Assembly (NCBI GenBank): GCA_021413735.1
Contig: JAIOPV010000009.1
Span: 1-49,569, forward strand
Origin: Planctomycetota bacterium
GTDB taxonomy: Bacteria > Planctomycetota > Planctomycetia > Gemmatales > Gemmataceae
DNA: 49,569 nucleotides
Reading direction: 5' to 3'
Part shown: positions 8,275 through 19,308 of the stretch, one piece after another
Position numbering within the stretch: the stretch's first letter is position 1
How the letters are laid out: every line of letters begins with the position of its first letter
Translations under genes and position numbers: made by a program
The notes under the pieces: model-generated
Seen by the model: only the letters and a program-made list of their open reading frames with translations
Database searches by the model: none
Told to the model about the DNA's origin: nothing

Positions 8275-9882
<1,608 letters not shown>

Positions 9883-10052
9883 CACAAAACTCCCCGTGCG
9901 AAGTTCTTGGTCTGAACCCCGCGTTGAATGGAAAACCGGAACCGTGCGAACCTCCAACATGGAGTCGCAAGCCGGTCGGTTGGTTCGGCAGCGTCAAACT
10001 GCCTCGGTTTACATTAGGGGAAGAATCGGATGCTGTATCCGGCGAAATGAAG

Positions 10053-10084
10053 TGACAAGACCCGCGAAACGCGGGTCGTGTCAC
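10053..10084 (-). terminator. Hairpin after the lipoprotein gene
   Basis: GTGACAAGACCCGC, GAAA-type loop, then GCGGGTCGTGTCAC, with one mismatch in the stem. It follows the stop of the 10090-10518 gene by a few bases on the minus strand, in the right place for an intrinsic terminator, though the downstream tract is only partly T-rich. Confidence 0.6.
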
Positions 10085-10089
10085 TGCGG

Positions 10090-10518
10090 TCACTTCTTCG
10101 GCGTCACGATCTGGAACGGCTCCAAGATGTTGACCCCTTCGTGCACATCGGCTGTGAACGGGGACTTGTTGCGATCCTGATAGAGTTCGGGCACGACATT
10201 CTTCTGCGCTTCCATGCCGCCACCCGGCTGACTCGGATCGTTTCCGCCAGCCAACTTGCTGACAAGCACGACGTAAACGCCTGACTTCACCGGGTTGTTC
10301 GCAGCGGCTTGAGTAATCGTGAAATGTCCCGCACTGTTCGTCTGGCCAACGTGCAATCCCAACGCGGAGTCCGTTTTTGGAACGAGTTGAACCTGCGCAT
10401 CGGCCAGAGGTTGGCCGTTCAGCATCACCGTTCCGCTAACCTCCGTTCGCGGACCGCTCCCGCTGCACCCCGAGAGCAGTCCGACAAAGATTACCAGCGA
10501 ACGCAGTCGGCGAATCAT
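10090..10518 (-). CDS. Lipoprotein with carboxypeptidase-regulatory-like domain
   Basis: A 142-residue protein with a lipobox-like N-terminus (VIFVGLLSGCSG, Cys18) and one beta-sandwich resembling the carboxypeptidase regulatory/CnaB fold: VSGTVMLNGQPLADAQVQLVP, then TNSAGHFTI and SGVYVVLVSK. It sits 47 bp downstream of a DUF1559 gene on the same strand, a pairing repeated at 42789-44206 in this window, so the two are likely co-transcribed and may form one surface structure. AAGGGGAA precedes the ATG. No enzymatic motif is visible. Confidence 0.82.
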   Translation of the reverse strand: MIRRLRSLVIFVGLLSGCSGSGPRTEVSGTVMLNGQPLADAQVQLVPKTDSALGLHVGQTNSAGHFTITQAAANNPVKSGVYVVLVSKLAGGNDPSQPGGGMEAQKNVVPELYQDRNKSPFTADVHEGVNILEPFQIVTPKK

Positions 10519-10565
10519 TCTCGTTCCCCTTCACATTCCAAGATGCAGCCTCTCATGTTCGCGAA

Positions 10566-11492
10566 TCACCAGTCGCTCCCGATGACGTTGCCATCCTGTG
10601 GATTGGTGGCATTCTGCCACGTCGCAACTGAGACACCGCTGTTCACGGAACGCACACTGCCGTCCGCAAGACACACATTCATGGTGCCGCCGGTGTGCAT
10701 TCCCTGACCCCCGCCCGCGTTGTTGGTCGCGCTCGCAACCAGTGGGTTAGCCTGGAAGAGCGGACATGCGACGTAGCCCTTCGTGCCGTGCGAATCGCAC
10801 ATCGTCGGTGCCCACCGGGATTCCGAATTCGCCCACAAGGTCGCCAGCGGACCACCGCCGCTGTTGCCCGAACCGTACTGACCATATCGTTCACCGAACA
10901 TGACCACGTTCGAGGTGCCGTCCGGGAAGGAGCCGGGAATGGTAGCTGCTCCTTCCTGGGAGCCAGCAGGCGGATTCCCGAAAACCATGTAGTTGGCAAC
11001 GTAGTTGCTCACGGCGTGCGTCGCGTCAGGACCAGCCGGATTCCCCAAGCCAGTGCCCCCAGCCGGGCTTGGGTCAGACGAACATCGGAACATCGGGATG
11101 ATGTAGTTGTAAGCGGGTTTCCCGTTCACCGTGTTCGACATGCTGCCATTCGAGGCGGAGTACAGGGACCCCTGTTCGATGAACGGCAGAATGTGGTAGA
11201 AGTAAGCCCCGGCCTTTCCCATGTACGGTCCTGAACGAACGATCGCGCCATTCCAGCCACCAGTCGCGGAACCGTCAGGAGGAAGGACGCCGAGGGTATC
11301 GTTGCAGGAGTGCGTGGCGATACCGAGCTGTTTGAGGTTGTTCGAGCATTTCATCCGGGCTGCGGCTTCGCGAACTTTCTGCACAGCAGGAAGCAACAAC
11401 CCGATCAGAATTGCGATGATTGCAATCACAACCAACAGTTCAATGAGTGTGAATCCGTTTCGTGCTGGCTTTATCGTCGAATGATGTTGCAT
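10566..11492 (-). CDS. DUF1559 protein with prepilin-type N-terminus
   Basis: A 308-residue protein. Residues 13-35 carry the type IV prepilin cleavage/methylation motif ([17 protein letters not shown]), with cleavage expected after Gly13, so it should be processed by a prepilin peptidase and assembled or anchored like a pseudopilin. The conserved [19 protein letters not shown] helix follows, and the C-terminus has the DUF1559 signature [18 protein letters not shown]1559 proteins are very numerous in planctomycetes and their exact role is unsettled. GAGG is well spaced before the ATG. First gene of a likely two-gene unit with the lipoprotein at 10090. Confidence 0.93.
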   Translation of the reverse strand: MQHHSTIKPARNGFTLIELLVVIAIIAILIGLLLPAVQKVREAAARMKCSNNLKQLGIATHSCNDTLGVLPPDGSATGGWNGAIVRSGPYMGKAGAYFYHILPFIEQGSLYSASNGSMSNTVNGKPAYNYIIPMFRCSSDPSPAGGTGLGNPAGPDATHAVSNYVANYMVFGNPPAGSQEGAATIPGSFPDGTSNVVMFGERYGQYGSGNSGGGPLATLWANSESRWAPTMCDSHGTKGYVACPLFQANPLVASATNNAGGGQGMHTGGTMNVCLADGSVRSVNSGVSVATWQNATNPQDGNVIGSDW

Positions 11493-11738
11493 AACGCCTC
11501 GGAGATGAAGAGAAACGAAAAGTGATACCCAATGAGATGCGAAATCCGAGCCAAGAGACCGCCACGGATTCCAAAATATTTCTCTGCGAACCGGTTCGTC
11601 GGGGCAATTGATGACTGATCTTCCTGCGTTCTCGTCGCCAAATCGCTTGTTACAGCGGTTCCAGCGGGTACGATGTCAGCAAAGCGGGCCACTCTCCCGC
11701 TCCCACCAACACAACCCCACCTCGGAGACGATACCGTC

Positions 11739-12782
11739 ATGTTTCGCTCGCTTATGTGCCTCTCCCTCCTCGCGGTGGCCCTCGCCGTAATTCCAGGTGG
11801 ATACCGCTCCGGACTCGCGCAGGAAGACACCAAAGCACCGATGACGATCGGAACTATAGAGCGGAAAGATCCCAAATTGGACGCTCTTATCCCCAAAGAC
11901 GCCAAAATCGAAGTGCTTGCCGGCGGCTTCAAGTGGAGCGAAGGGCCAGTTTGGGACAAGAAGAACAACGCGCTCCTCTTCACCGACATTCCGAACAACC
12001 GGGTCGTGAAGTGGTCCGCGAAGGACGGCGTTTCCGATTTCCTGAAGCCGAGCGGCTACACCGGAAAGGAAGAGTTCAAGGGTCAAGAACCGGGAGCCAA
12101 CGGCCTGACCTTCGATAAGGACGGCAACCTGATCCTGTGCCAGCATGGGGATCGCCGCATTGCGAAGCTCGCGAAGGATGGCAAGTCGTTCGAGACGCTC
12201 GTGGACAAATACATGGGCAAGCGACTGAACAGCCCGAACGACCTCGTCTTCGCGAAGAACGGCGATCTGTACTTCACCGACCCGCCGTATGGCTTGCCTG
12301 GACAGATGAAGGACCCCAAGAAGGAACTCGATTTCCAGGGCGTCTATCGGCTGAATCCGAAGGGCGAGGTGACGCTGCTCACGAAGGACATGACACGGCC
12401 CAACGGCATCGGATTGTCGCCCGACGAGAAGACGCTTTACGTCGCGAACTCGGACCCAGACAAGGCAATCTGGATGGCGTTTCCGATCAAGGACGACGGC
12501 AGCCTCGGCGCTGGCAAAGTGATCCACGACGCGACCGATGAAGTGAAGGCCAAGAAGCCAGGGCTGCCGGACGGCCTGAAGGTCGATCAGAAGGGGAACA
12601 TCTTCGCAACGGGTCCGGATGGCGTGTTCGTGTTCGCTGCGGATGGGGCTTATCTGGGCAAGATCGTCCTTGGCGACAAGAATGCGAACTGCGGTTGGGG
12701 CGACGACGGCACCGTGTTGTACATCTGCGCGAACGACAAACTGGTGCGGATCAAAACCACGACCAAAGGATTGGGATTCTGA
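11739..12782 (+). CDS. Secreted SMP-30/gluconolactonase-like protein
   Basis: A 347-residue six-bladed beta-propeller with a signal peptide (MFRSLMCLSLLAVALAVIPG). Likely metal ligands of the SMP-30 family are visible: Glu68 in WSEGPVW, Asn167 in LNSPNDLVF and Asp278 in LPDGLKVD. Enzymes of this family hydrolyse sugar lactones such as gluconolactone with a divalent metal; the substrate here is unknown. The ATG at 11739 was chosen because GGAG lies upstream and the signal peptide starts there. A palindrome follows the stop, then a sulfite-oxidase-like gene on the same strand. Confidence 0.9.
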   Translation: MFRSLMCLSLLAVALAVIPGGYRSGLAQEDTKAPMTIGTIERKDPKLDALIPKDAKIEVLAGGFKWSEGPVWDKKNNALLFTDIPNNRVVKWSAKDGVSDFLKPSGYTGKEEFKGQEPGANGLTFDKDGNLILCQHGDRRIAKLAKDGKSFETLVDKYMGKRLNSPNDLVFAKNGDLYFTDPPYGLPGQMKDPKKELDFQGVYRLNPKGEVTLLTKDMTRPNGIGLSPDEKTLYVANSDPDKAIWMAFPIKDDGSLGAGKVIHDATDEVKAKKPGLPDGLKVDQKGNIFATGPDGVFVFAADGAYLGKIVLGDKNANCGWGDDGTVLYICANDKLVRIKTTTKGLGF

Positions 12783-12789
12783 TGCTGCT

Positions 12790-12842
12790 GCCGCTAGGCG
12801 GCGTAGCGCTGCAATGCATTGCAGCGCTACGCCGCAAGCGGC
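12790..12842. repeat. Palindromic repeat (family A)
   Basis: A 38-bp perfect palindrome at 12798-12835 (arms GCGGCGTAGCGCTGCAATG), extended by imperfect outer arms GCCGCT...AGCGGC. The outer part shares the core GCCGC-GCGGCGTA / TACGCCGCAAGCGGC with the repeat at 8213-8265. It lies between the lactonase and sulfite-oxidase-like genes. Confidence 0.85.
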
Positions 12843-12876
12843 TGATGGAACACTTTCACTTCACAGGAATCTTCGC

Positions 12877-14007
12877 ATGGCTCTCTCTCGTCGCGAACTT
12901 CTCCGTACCGTGCCGCTGGCTGCTGTCGCTGCCGGGATGCGTCCTCAATTCGCCAGCGCCGGCGACGGCATGATCGTCCGGATGCTCGAACCGCGGAACC
13001 TCGAAACGCCGTTCTCCGATCTCGGTGGAATCACCGCGAACGAGAAGTTCTTCGTGCGGAGTCACTTCGCGGTGCCAGCCGTCGATCCGAAAACATTCAC
13101 GCTCACCGTCGAAGGACATGTCGAGAAGAAACTGGAACTGTCACTCGACGACCTCAAGAAGATGGAATCGGTCACTCGCGAAATCACGCTGGAGTGTGCC
13201 GGGAACAGCCGCGTGTTCCTCGTTCCGCAAGCTCGCGGCCTGCAGTGGGGCAACGGCGGTGTTGGCAACGCAAAGTGGACCGGCGTTTCCCTCGGTGCCA
13301 TCCTCGAACGTGCCAAGGTGAAAGCTGGCGCGGTCGATGTCGTTCTTATCGGTGCCGATAAGGGCGCGATCACATCTGATCCACCGTCGCCTGGTGCGAT
13401 CAACTTCGACCGGGGGATCCCGCTCGCCAAGGCGAAGGCCGACGAAACACTTTTGGCGTGGGAGATGAACAAGGAACCGCTGCCGCTCAGCCATGGGGCT
13501 CCACTGCGAGCCGTCATCGGCGGCTGGTACGGTATGGCGTCCGTAAAATGGCTGACGAAGATCGTCGTCACGGACAAGCCACACGGCAATTTCTGGCAAA
13601 CGCTCGACTACTCGATCTGGGAACGCACCCCCGAAGGTTTGCCGCGACTCGTGCCGATCACGGCGATAGAACCGAAGGCGATCATCACCTCACCATGCTT
13701 GAACGACGTCGTCGAATCGGGGAAGCCCGTCACGATCAGCGGGTTGGCGTGGGCTGGCGAGCAATCCGTGAAGAAGGTGGAAATCAGCGCCGACGGGGGG
13801 AAGAGTTGGGCGGTGGCGAAAGTGCCAGCGGTTGCTCCGTTCACCTGGTCGAAGTGGTCGCTCGACTATTTGCCCGCGAAGGGACCGTTAAGCCTCGTGG
13901 CTCGCTGCACCGACGCCAAGGGCCGTACTCAGGCGGACAAACGCGACCCCGACCGCCGCTCGTACATGATCAACCATCTCGTTCCCGTCGAATTGACAGC
14001 GAAGTGA
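12877..14007 (+). CDS. Tat-exported sulfite-oxidase-like molybdopterin enzyme
   Basis: A 376-residue protein. The N-terminus (ALSRRELLRTVPLAAVAAG) carries a twin-arginine motif, as expected for a protein exported folded with its molybdenum cofactor. The Oxidored_molyb domain spans about residues 55-245, with the molybdenum-binding cysteine Cys107 in LECAGNSR. The C-terminal Mo-co dimerisation domain follows (AIITSPCLNDVV, VKKVEISADGGKSW). Related enzymes oxidise sulfite or reduce oxidised methionine; no heme domain is present, so an external cytochrome would be the electron partner. AGGA precedes the ATG. The substrate is inferred from family only. Confidence 0.9.
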   Translation: MALSRRELLRTVPLAAVAAGMRPQFASAGDGMIVRMLEPRNLETPFSDLGGITANEKFFVRSHFAVPAVDPKTFTLTVEGHVEKKLELSLDDLKKMESVTREITLECAGNSRVFLVPQARGLQWGNGGVGNAKWTGVSLGAILERAKVKAGAVDVVLIGADKGAITSDPPSPGAINFDRGIPLAKAKADETLLAWEMNKEPLPLSHGAPLRAVIGGWYGMASVKWLTKIVVTDKPHGNFWQTLDYSIWERTPEGLPRLVPITAIEPKAIITSPCLNDVVESGKPVTISGLAWAGEQSVKKVEISADGGKSWAVAKVPAVAPFTWSKWSLDYLPAKGPLSLVARCTDAKGRTQADKRDPDRRSYMINHLVPVELTAK

Positions 14008-14110
14008 ACCGGAATGTAACGGGCGCGTCGGATGGCCCTGTCGCTGTGGCCTCCGACTTGTGTTAGACTGTCATCCATCCTCTCATCCGTGCGTTCGCGG
14101 GGTTCCATCC

Positions 14111-15955
14111 ATGTCCCACTTCGTTCGCGTTGCTGGATTGATTGCCGTTCTTTTACTGGCAGACGCCGGAGCCGTTTCCGCCGCCACGCCCAAGGAGATC
14201 GACGCGGCCAAGAAAAAGGGTGCGGACTGGCTCCGGGCGAAGTACAAGTCACCACCTCCCGGCACCCTTGGGAAAACGTGCTTGGCCGGGATCGCCATGC
14301 TCGAAGCCGGAGTGCCAGGCGACGACCCCGCCATCAAGAGCATCACGGAAATTGTCCGCAAAGAAGCCTGGGGTCAAACCCGCACATACGAAATCTCCCT
14401 GTGCCTGATGTACCTCGATCGGTACGGCGAACCGTCTGACATTCCTCTCATCCAGATACTCGCCATCCGCTTACTCGCTGGCCAGTCGAGTTTCGGGGGT
14501 TGGGGATACGAGTGTGGGTCTCCTGGACTCGGGATGGCAGAAGAACAGGCACTCAAGGCAGCGAAACCACCCGCCGTCGGCAAAATGAATCCGGAGGTTG
14601 AGAAGTACGTCCAGGGGGTCATCGCGTTTCGTGCCAAGAACCCACCGTCACCCACAGACGACAACTCGAACACGCAGTTCGCCGTGATTGCGGTCTGGTT
14701 GGCTCGCAAGCACGGGGTGCCGGTGGACGGCGCACTGGATCTGATCGAGAAGCGGTTCCGTGGGACCCAAAATCCACAGACGGGTGGATGGGGCTACACC
14801 CCCACTACAGACGGATCACCCTCGATGTACTGCGCTGGCCTCATCGGACTGGCAACGGGCATCGGGCGACGCGAAGAACGGCGACTGAAAACCGTCCCAA
14901 AAACTGTACCGCCGAAGTCGGAGCCCGGGACCGAGCCAAAGAAAAATCCCGACGATCCGTTCTTCAACCCCAAGACGCCAGCCGATCCGAAGGTTGAGCC
15001 GAAGAAGAACCCACCGCCGCGAGTCGCTGACCCCCTGGACCGCGCCTCGCAAGTCGCTTTTGTTGGTCTCGGGATTCATCTCGCGGAGTCCGCAAAAGCG
15101 GGACGGGGAGCCTTAACTGTCAAGGAAGGGACGCACGGCCTCAACGACATGTATTTCCTCTGGTCGCTTGAACGAGTGGGGGTGCTCTACGGAGTCGAGA
15201 AGATCGGCGGCGTGAACTGGTACGAGGCTGGGGCACACACCCTCGTTCGCTCTCAGTCGCCGGATGGGGCCTGGGCCGGAACTGATTACGGTGATGAGGT
15301 CAACACCTCCTTCGGGGTACTGTTCCTGTGCAAGTCGAATCTGGTTCGCGATCTCTCGGGCAAGGTTCAGAAGGAAACTTCCACCGAGATGAAAGCGGGT
15401 AACCCCACCAGCACGGATCCGAAATCGACCGACAACCCCATCACGAAGAAAGATCCGCTCGATGTGCCCGTTGTGATTCCGGGGCCAACGGGAAGCGATG
15501 TCGCGATTCTCGCGTCGGAACTGCTCCGTGCTGGCGATCAAGACTGGGCCAAAACTCTCGCCAAACTCCGCGACGGCAAGGGAGGCGTTCACACGCAGGC
15601 GCTGGTCACCGCGGTTACCAAACTCGACGGCGAGAAGCGTAAGGAAGTTCGCGACGCGCTCGCGGAACGGCTCACGCGAATGAACGCTGACACGCTACGT
15701 TCGCTGGCGAAAGCAGAAGAGACCGAGTTGCGTCGCGGTGCGGTACTCGCGATGGCGATGAAGGACGAAAAGGCTCACATCCCCGATCTTGTCGCGGCGC
15801 TGACCGACGATGAGGAAATCGTCGTGCGGGCTGCTCGTGCGGGTCTGAAGAGCCTCACGAGCGAAGACTTCGGCCCCGCCTCGAACGCGACCGCTGGCGA
15901 GAAACGTCTCGCTGCTGCCGACTGGCAGCGATGGCTGAGCAAACAAAAGAAGTGA
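14111..15955 (+). CDS. Secreted alpha/alpha-toroid plus HEAT-repeat protein (first of a tandem pair)
   Basis: A 614-residue protein with a signal peptide (about 1-24). Residues about 25-260 are prenyltransferase/squalene-oxidase-like repeats (LAGIAMLEAG, YEISLCLMYLDRYG, GGWGYTPTTDGSPSMYCAGLIGLA). A Pro/Lys linker with DDPFFNPK follows. A further toroid segment (MYFLWSLERVGVLYGVEKIGG) comes next, and the C-terminus is HEAT-like (HIPDLVAALTDDEEIVVRAARA). No terpenoid-cyclase Asp motif is evident, so a binding or scaffold role in the cell envelope is more likely than catalysis. The paralogue at 16070 is similar throughout, and the last ~250 bases are nearly identical. Shine-Dalgarno match is weak. 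Confidence 0.85.
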   Translation: MSHFVRVAGLIAVLLLADAGAVSAATPKEIDAAKKKGADWLRAKYKSPPPGTLGKTCLAGIAMLEAGVPGDDPAIKSITEIVRKEAWGQTRTYEISLCLMYLDRYGEPSDIPLIQILAIRLLAGQSSFGGWGYECGSPGLGMAEEQALKAAKPPAVGKMNPEVEKYVQGVIAFRAKNPPSPTDDNSNTQFAVIAVWLARKHGVPVDGALDLIEKRFRGTQNPQTGGWGYTPTTDGSPSMYCAGLIGLATGIGRREERRLKTVPKTVPPKSEPGTEPKKNPDDPFFNPKTPADPKVEPKKNPPPRVADPLDRASQVAFVGLGIHLAESAKAGRGALTVKEGTHGLNDMYFLWSLERVGVLYGVEKIGGVNWYEAGAHTLVRSQSPDGAWAGTDYGDEVNTSFGVLFLCKSNLVRDLSGKVQKETSTEMKAGNPTSTDPKSTDNPITKKDPLDVPVVIPGPTGSDVAILASELLRAGDQDWAKTLAKLRDGKGGVHTQALVTAVTKLDGEKRKEVRDALAERLTRMNADTLRSLAKAEETELRRGAVLAMAMKDEKAHIPDLVAALTDDEEIVVRAARAGLKSLTSEDFGPASNATAGEKRLAAADWQRWLSKQKK

Positions 15956-15961
15956 CGCGGT

Positions 15962-16054
15962 GTTGTTGGTTGTGGGTGAGAGTGGTCTCGGTCGATGTTG
16001 CCCCGATGGGGCAACCGCTAACTCAGTTCTGAACACTCGCCCACAACCAACAAC
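15962..16054. repeat. Inverted repeat with nested hairpin between the tandem paralogues
   Basis: Arms GTTGTTGGTTGTGGGTGAG (15962-15980) and its reverse complement with one mismatch (16036-16054). Inside is a second hairpin, GTTGCCCC-GAT-GGGGCAAC at 15997-16015. It occupies nearly the whole gap between the two toroid genes and ends 15 bases before the start of the second, so it may act as terminator or leader structure, or be a dispersed repeat. Confidence 0.8.
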
Positions 16055-16069
16055 TCACATTCCAGAAGC

Positions 16070-18109
16070 ATGTCCATCACTCGACTCATCTCGCTCGTCG
16101 CCGTGCTCTTCGGAACGATGAAGGTCTGCGCTGCGGCCAACCCAAAAGAGATCGACGCGGCTGTCCAGAAGGGAGCAGCGTTTCTCAAGCAGCAGTACAA
16201 CGGCGGGAAGGGCGCACGCGGCGATGATGTCGCAGACAACACCGGCATTGCCGCGATGGCAGGTCTGGCACTGCTCGAAGCCGGCATCCCCATTGACGAC
16301 CCTGCCCTCCGAACAATCACCACGGGCGTTCGCAATGCGTCGTTCGGTGAAAGCCGCACGTATCACATCGCGCTTTGCATCCTGTACCTCGATCGTCTCG
16401 GCGACCCAGCCGACGTGCCCATCATCCAAATGCTCGGGATTCGGTTGCTCGCCGGGCAGAACGCCGACGGTGGTTGGACTTACAACTGCGTTCCCGATGT
16501 CCCCGCAGCCGACGAACGCGCCTTGCGGGCCGCACTGATGGTCACCGAGTTGAAGGCTGGAGCGAAGACCCCTCCGGCGGAGGGGCCGGTCGAGAAAGTG
16601 AACCCGGCACGGCCGATGGTCGTTGGCAAGTTGCACGCCGCGGTCGAGAAATACGCCGCAAAGCTCGCCACGTTCAGCGGCGGCAAGGGTGGCGACGATA
16701 ACTCGAACACGCAGTTCGGCATCATCGGAACGTGGGTCGCACGCAGGCACGGCGTTCACACTGACGCCGCACTGGAACGCATCGAGAAACGATTCCTCGC
16801 CACACAAACGGGCACCGGCGGCTGGCCGTACAGCGGTCGCGGGCAGGGCAGCCCATCGATGACCTGTGCCGGACTTCTTGGTCTGGCGACAGCGGTCGGT
16901 CTGCGTGAGGAACGCCGGATGAAGGCGGAGGCTCATCGCAAGCCCGACCCCGCACCCATTCCGAAAGCGAACCCGGCAGTTCCACCGGTGCCCGCCGCGA
17001 AAAGCGACGATCCATTCTTCAACCCGCCGCCCGTTCCGAAGTCCGATGATCCGTTCTTCAATCCACCGAAGGAAGAACCCAAGGCGAAGGAACCGCCCAA
17101 GGCAAAGGAACTGCCCAAGCCGAGGAAAGCCCCGAGGTTACCTCTTGATGCTCGCGACATCGCCATCGAGAAGGGGCTTGCTGCTCTCGCAGCGATGCTG
17201 GCGGGCGATGCTCCGGCGGCTGGCAAAGGCAAGAACCGAATCCTGATGGGCAACACGCTTGGCGACCGTGACTTCTATTTCCTCTGGTCGCTCGAACGGG
17301 TCAGCGTGGTCTTCGGTCTGGAGAAAATCGGCAACATCGACTGGTACGATTTCGGAGCGAAGGAGTTGCTCGCAGCCCAGAACGCGAGCGGCGGTTGGGG
17401 CAACGGGGCTCGCGGCACCATTCCGGATACAAGCTTCGCGATCCTGTTCCTGAGTCGGTCGAATTTCGTTCGCGATCTCTCGGCCCGAGTGCAGAAAGAC
17501 CCAGCGAACACAGAACTCCGAGCCGTGAAATTGCCAAGCGATGAACCGCCGAGCGTGGCTCCGATGCCGAAGCCGCCCGCCGTCGTTGTGCCCGCTCCGG
17601 TCGTGCCCACGCCAACGCCGGTTCCCGTTCCGGTTCCGACGCCAGCGACGCTCGATCCCAAGGCGATCGCCACGGAACTGGTCATCGCACCCGACGCCAA
17701 TTGGGAGACAACACTCGCGAAGGTTCGAGACGGAAAAGGGAACGCTTACACGCAAGCTCTGGTGATCGCGCTGAACCATCTCGATGGAGATCGTCGGAAG
17801 GCGACTCGCGATGCGCTTGCGGAACGGCTCACGAGAATGAACGCTGAGACGCTGCGTGTCCTGGCGAAAGCAGAAGAGGCGGAGTTGCGTCGCGGTGCGG
17901 TACTGGCGATGGCGATGAAAGACGAAAAGGCTCACATCCCCGATCTTGTCGCGGCGCTCGCTGATGGAGAAGAGATTGTTGTGCGGGCGGCTCGTGCAGG
18001 TTTGAAGAGCGTCACGGGCGAGGATTTCGGCCCTGCGCCGGATGCGACGCCCGCTGAACGAGCCGCTTCGATTCGCTCCTGGGCAGAGTGGATCAAGAAA
18101 CAGAAGTGA
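16070..18109 (+). CDS. Secreted alpha/alpha-toroid plus HEAT-repeat protein (second of a tandem pair)
   Basis: A 679-residue paralogue of the preceding protein. A signal peptide covers about residues 1-22. N-terminal toroid repeats (IAAMAGLALLEAG, YHIALCILYLDRLG, GGWPYSGRGQGSPSMTCAGLLGLA) are followed by a Pro/Lys/Glu linker holding two DDPFFNP motifs, a further toroid segment (FYFLWSLERVSVVFGLEKIG) and a Pro/Val-rich linker (VPTPTPVPVPVPTP). The C-terminus is the same HEAT-like region. The two genes are in the same direction, 114 bp apart. It has longer linkers than its neighbour, and a Gly-Gly-Asp insert after the first helix. No catalytic motif is recognised. Confidence 0.85.
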   Translation: MSITRLISLVAVLFGTMKVCAAANPKEIDAAVQKGAAFLKQQYNGGKGARGDDVADNTGIAAMAGLALLEAGIPIDDPALRTITTGVRNASFGESRTYHIALCILYLDRLGDPADVPIIQMLGIRLLAGQNADGGWTYNCVPDVPAADERALRAALMVTELKAGAKTPPAEGPVEKVNPARPMVVGKLHAAVEKYAAKLATFSGGKGGDDNSNTQFGIIGTWVARRHGVHTDAALERIEKRFLATQTGTGGWPYSGRGQGSPSMTCAGLLGLATAVGLREERRMKAEAHRKPDPAPIPKANPAVPPVPAAKSDDPFFNPPPVPKSDDPFFNPPKEEPKAKEPPKAKELPKPRKAPRLPLDARDIAIEKGLAALAAMLAGDAPAAGKGKNRILMGNTLGDRDFYFLWSLERVSVVFGLEKIGNIDWYDFGAKELLAAQNASGGWGNGARGTIPDTSFAILFLSRSNFVRDLSARVQKDPANTELRAVKLPSDEPPSVAPMPKPPAVVVPAPVVPTPTPVPVPVPTPATLDPKAIATELVIAPDANWETTLAKVRDGKGNAYTQALVIALNHLDGDRRKATRDALAERLTRMNAETLRVLAKAEEAELRRGAVLAMAMKDEKAHIPDLVAALADGEEIVVRAARAGLKSVTGEDFGPAPDATPAERAASIRSWAEWIKKQK

Positions 18110-18120
18110 CCAGCCAGTTT

Positions 18121-18178
18121 GTCCGAGCCCGAGCGCCAAGCGAGGACGAAGTGTGCCTCTCGCTTGGCGCTCGGGCTC
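18121..18178. repeat. Palindromic repeat (family B)
   Basis: Arms with core GAGCCCGAGCGCCAAGCGAG (18125-18144) and its reverse complement (18159-18178), spaced by 14 bp. It sits between convergent genes ending at 18109 and 18182, so it may double as a bidirectional terminator. The same arms, with a different loop, are found at 25442-25503. Confidence 0.9.
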
Positions 18179-18181
18179 TGT

Positions 18182-19120
18182 TCACCAGTCGCCGAGCACT
18201 TCGCCCCCCTGTGCTGAACTCAACGCCTGCCAGTCCGACGCCTGAATGCTGTTCGTAACGAACCGAACGCTTCCGTCACACAACGCAACATTCACTCCGC
18301 CCGTGTGTCGGCTTCTCGCACCGAACATGTAAGCCGAGGAGCGGAACGCGCACGGCGGATTCGGCGGGTTCGGATCGCACCATGCCGAACTGCTCCACGA
18401 CAGATCGGGTGACGTATCGTTCGGGCGAAGTTGTGTGCTGAACCCGGACCCAGAACCCCACCACGTCAATCCACGAAGATCGTGCCGGCGACCGATAATC
18501 AATTCCGCGAGCATTAAAGTATTGCTCGACCCATCTGTGATTCTCGTAATCGCCATCGGCTTGCCAGCCGTGAACGGAGCAGGTTTGTAGGTAATCCCGT
18601 TCAGCGTGCCAATCTGCCAGTTCGCGGTTTCGTCGATGCCAGTGTTGCCGTAGTTCACGGCGTAATTGTGGTATGTTGCGTTCGGGGCTGCTCCGCCCGG
18701 CCAGCCGTCAGCGTTGTTCCCGTTGTCGCTGGCACAAAGCAGCGTCGGCACAACCTTCCCGGTGGCTCCGTTTCGATTGGCAGCATCGTAGTAGTTCTTG
18801 CCGCCCGAAACGCCGTAGTCCAGGTACTGATTTCGCAGTGAACCTTGCTCGATGTACGTCAGGATGGTGACCTGCCAGGTGCCCATGCCCCAGTACGGCG
18901 AGACGGGTGCGACGCCTTCCGGAAGTGCCCCGGTAGCGTCGTGGTGGTTGTGCATCGCAAGCGCAATCTGTTTGATGTTGTTGGAACATTTCAGCCGTGC
19001 TGCGGACTCTCGCACCTTCTGCACCGCAGGGAGCAACAGGCCAATCAGAATCGCAATAATCGCAATGACCACCAACAACTCGATCAATGTGAACGCAGAC
19101 GATTTCGAACGCTGATGCAT
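18182..19120 (-). CDS. DUF1559 protein with prepilin-type N-terminus
   Basis: A 312-residue protein with the prepilin motif near residue 10 ([18 protein letters not shown]); the residue before Phe is Ala, not the usual Gly. [19 protein letters not shown] follows, and the C-terminus has [17 protein letters not shown], the DUF1559 signature. Start 19120 was chosen because GAGG is nine bases upstream and the signal begins there; a long in-frame upstream extension has no signal and is rejected. No lipoprotein partner follows it, unlike the other two DUF1559 genes here. It diverges from the dehydratase gene at 19309. Confidence 0.92.
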   Translation of the reverse strand: MHQRSKSSAFTLIELLVVIAIIAILIGLLLPAVQKVRESAARLKCSNNIKQIALAMHNHHDATGALPEGVAPVSPYWGMGTWQVTILTYIEQGSLRNQYLDYGVSGGKNYYDAANRNGATGKVVPTLLCASDNGNNADGWPGGAAPNATYHNYAVNYGNTGIDETANWQIGTLNGITYKPAPFTAGKPMAITRITDGSSNTLMLAELIIGRRHDLRGLTWWGSGSGFSTQLRPNDTSPDLSWSSSAWCDPNPPNPPCAFRSSAYMFGARSRHTGGVNVALCDGSVRFVTNSIQASDWQALSSAQGGEVLGDW

Positions 19121-19308
19121 GAGCGAAGCCTCGTGGGAGATGTTGAGGCAATCCCAAAGACAATGACTGTAAAACAATAGTAGCACGAAGTCCCCGCTCC
19201 GACAACCGCTGAGATCGCGGTGGTTTTGTGTGCAATCAACCCTATCAGCGACGCAAATCGCCGGGTACGCTCCACGGGTTCCGCATTCCATTTCTTCGGT
19301 GCCATCCC

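Noticed and set aside
17138-18139. 333-codon minus-strand ORF opposite the toroid/HEAT gene
   Set aside because: Antisense shadow; Arg/His-rich without domain.
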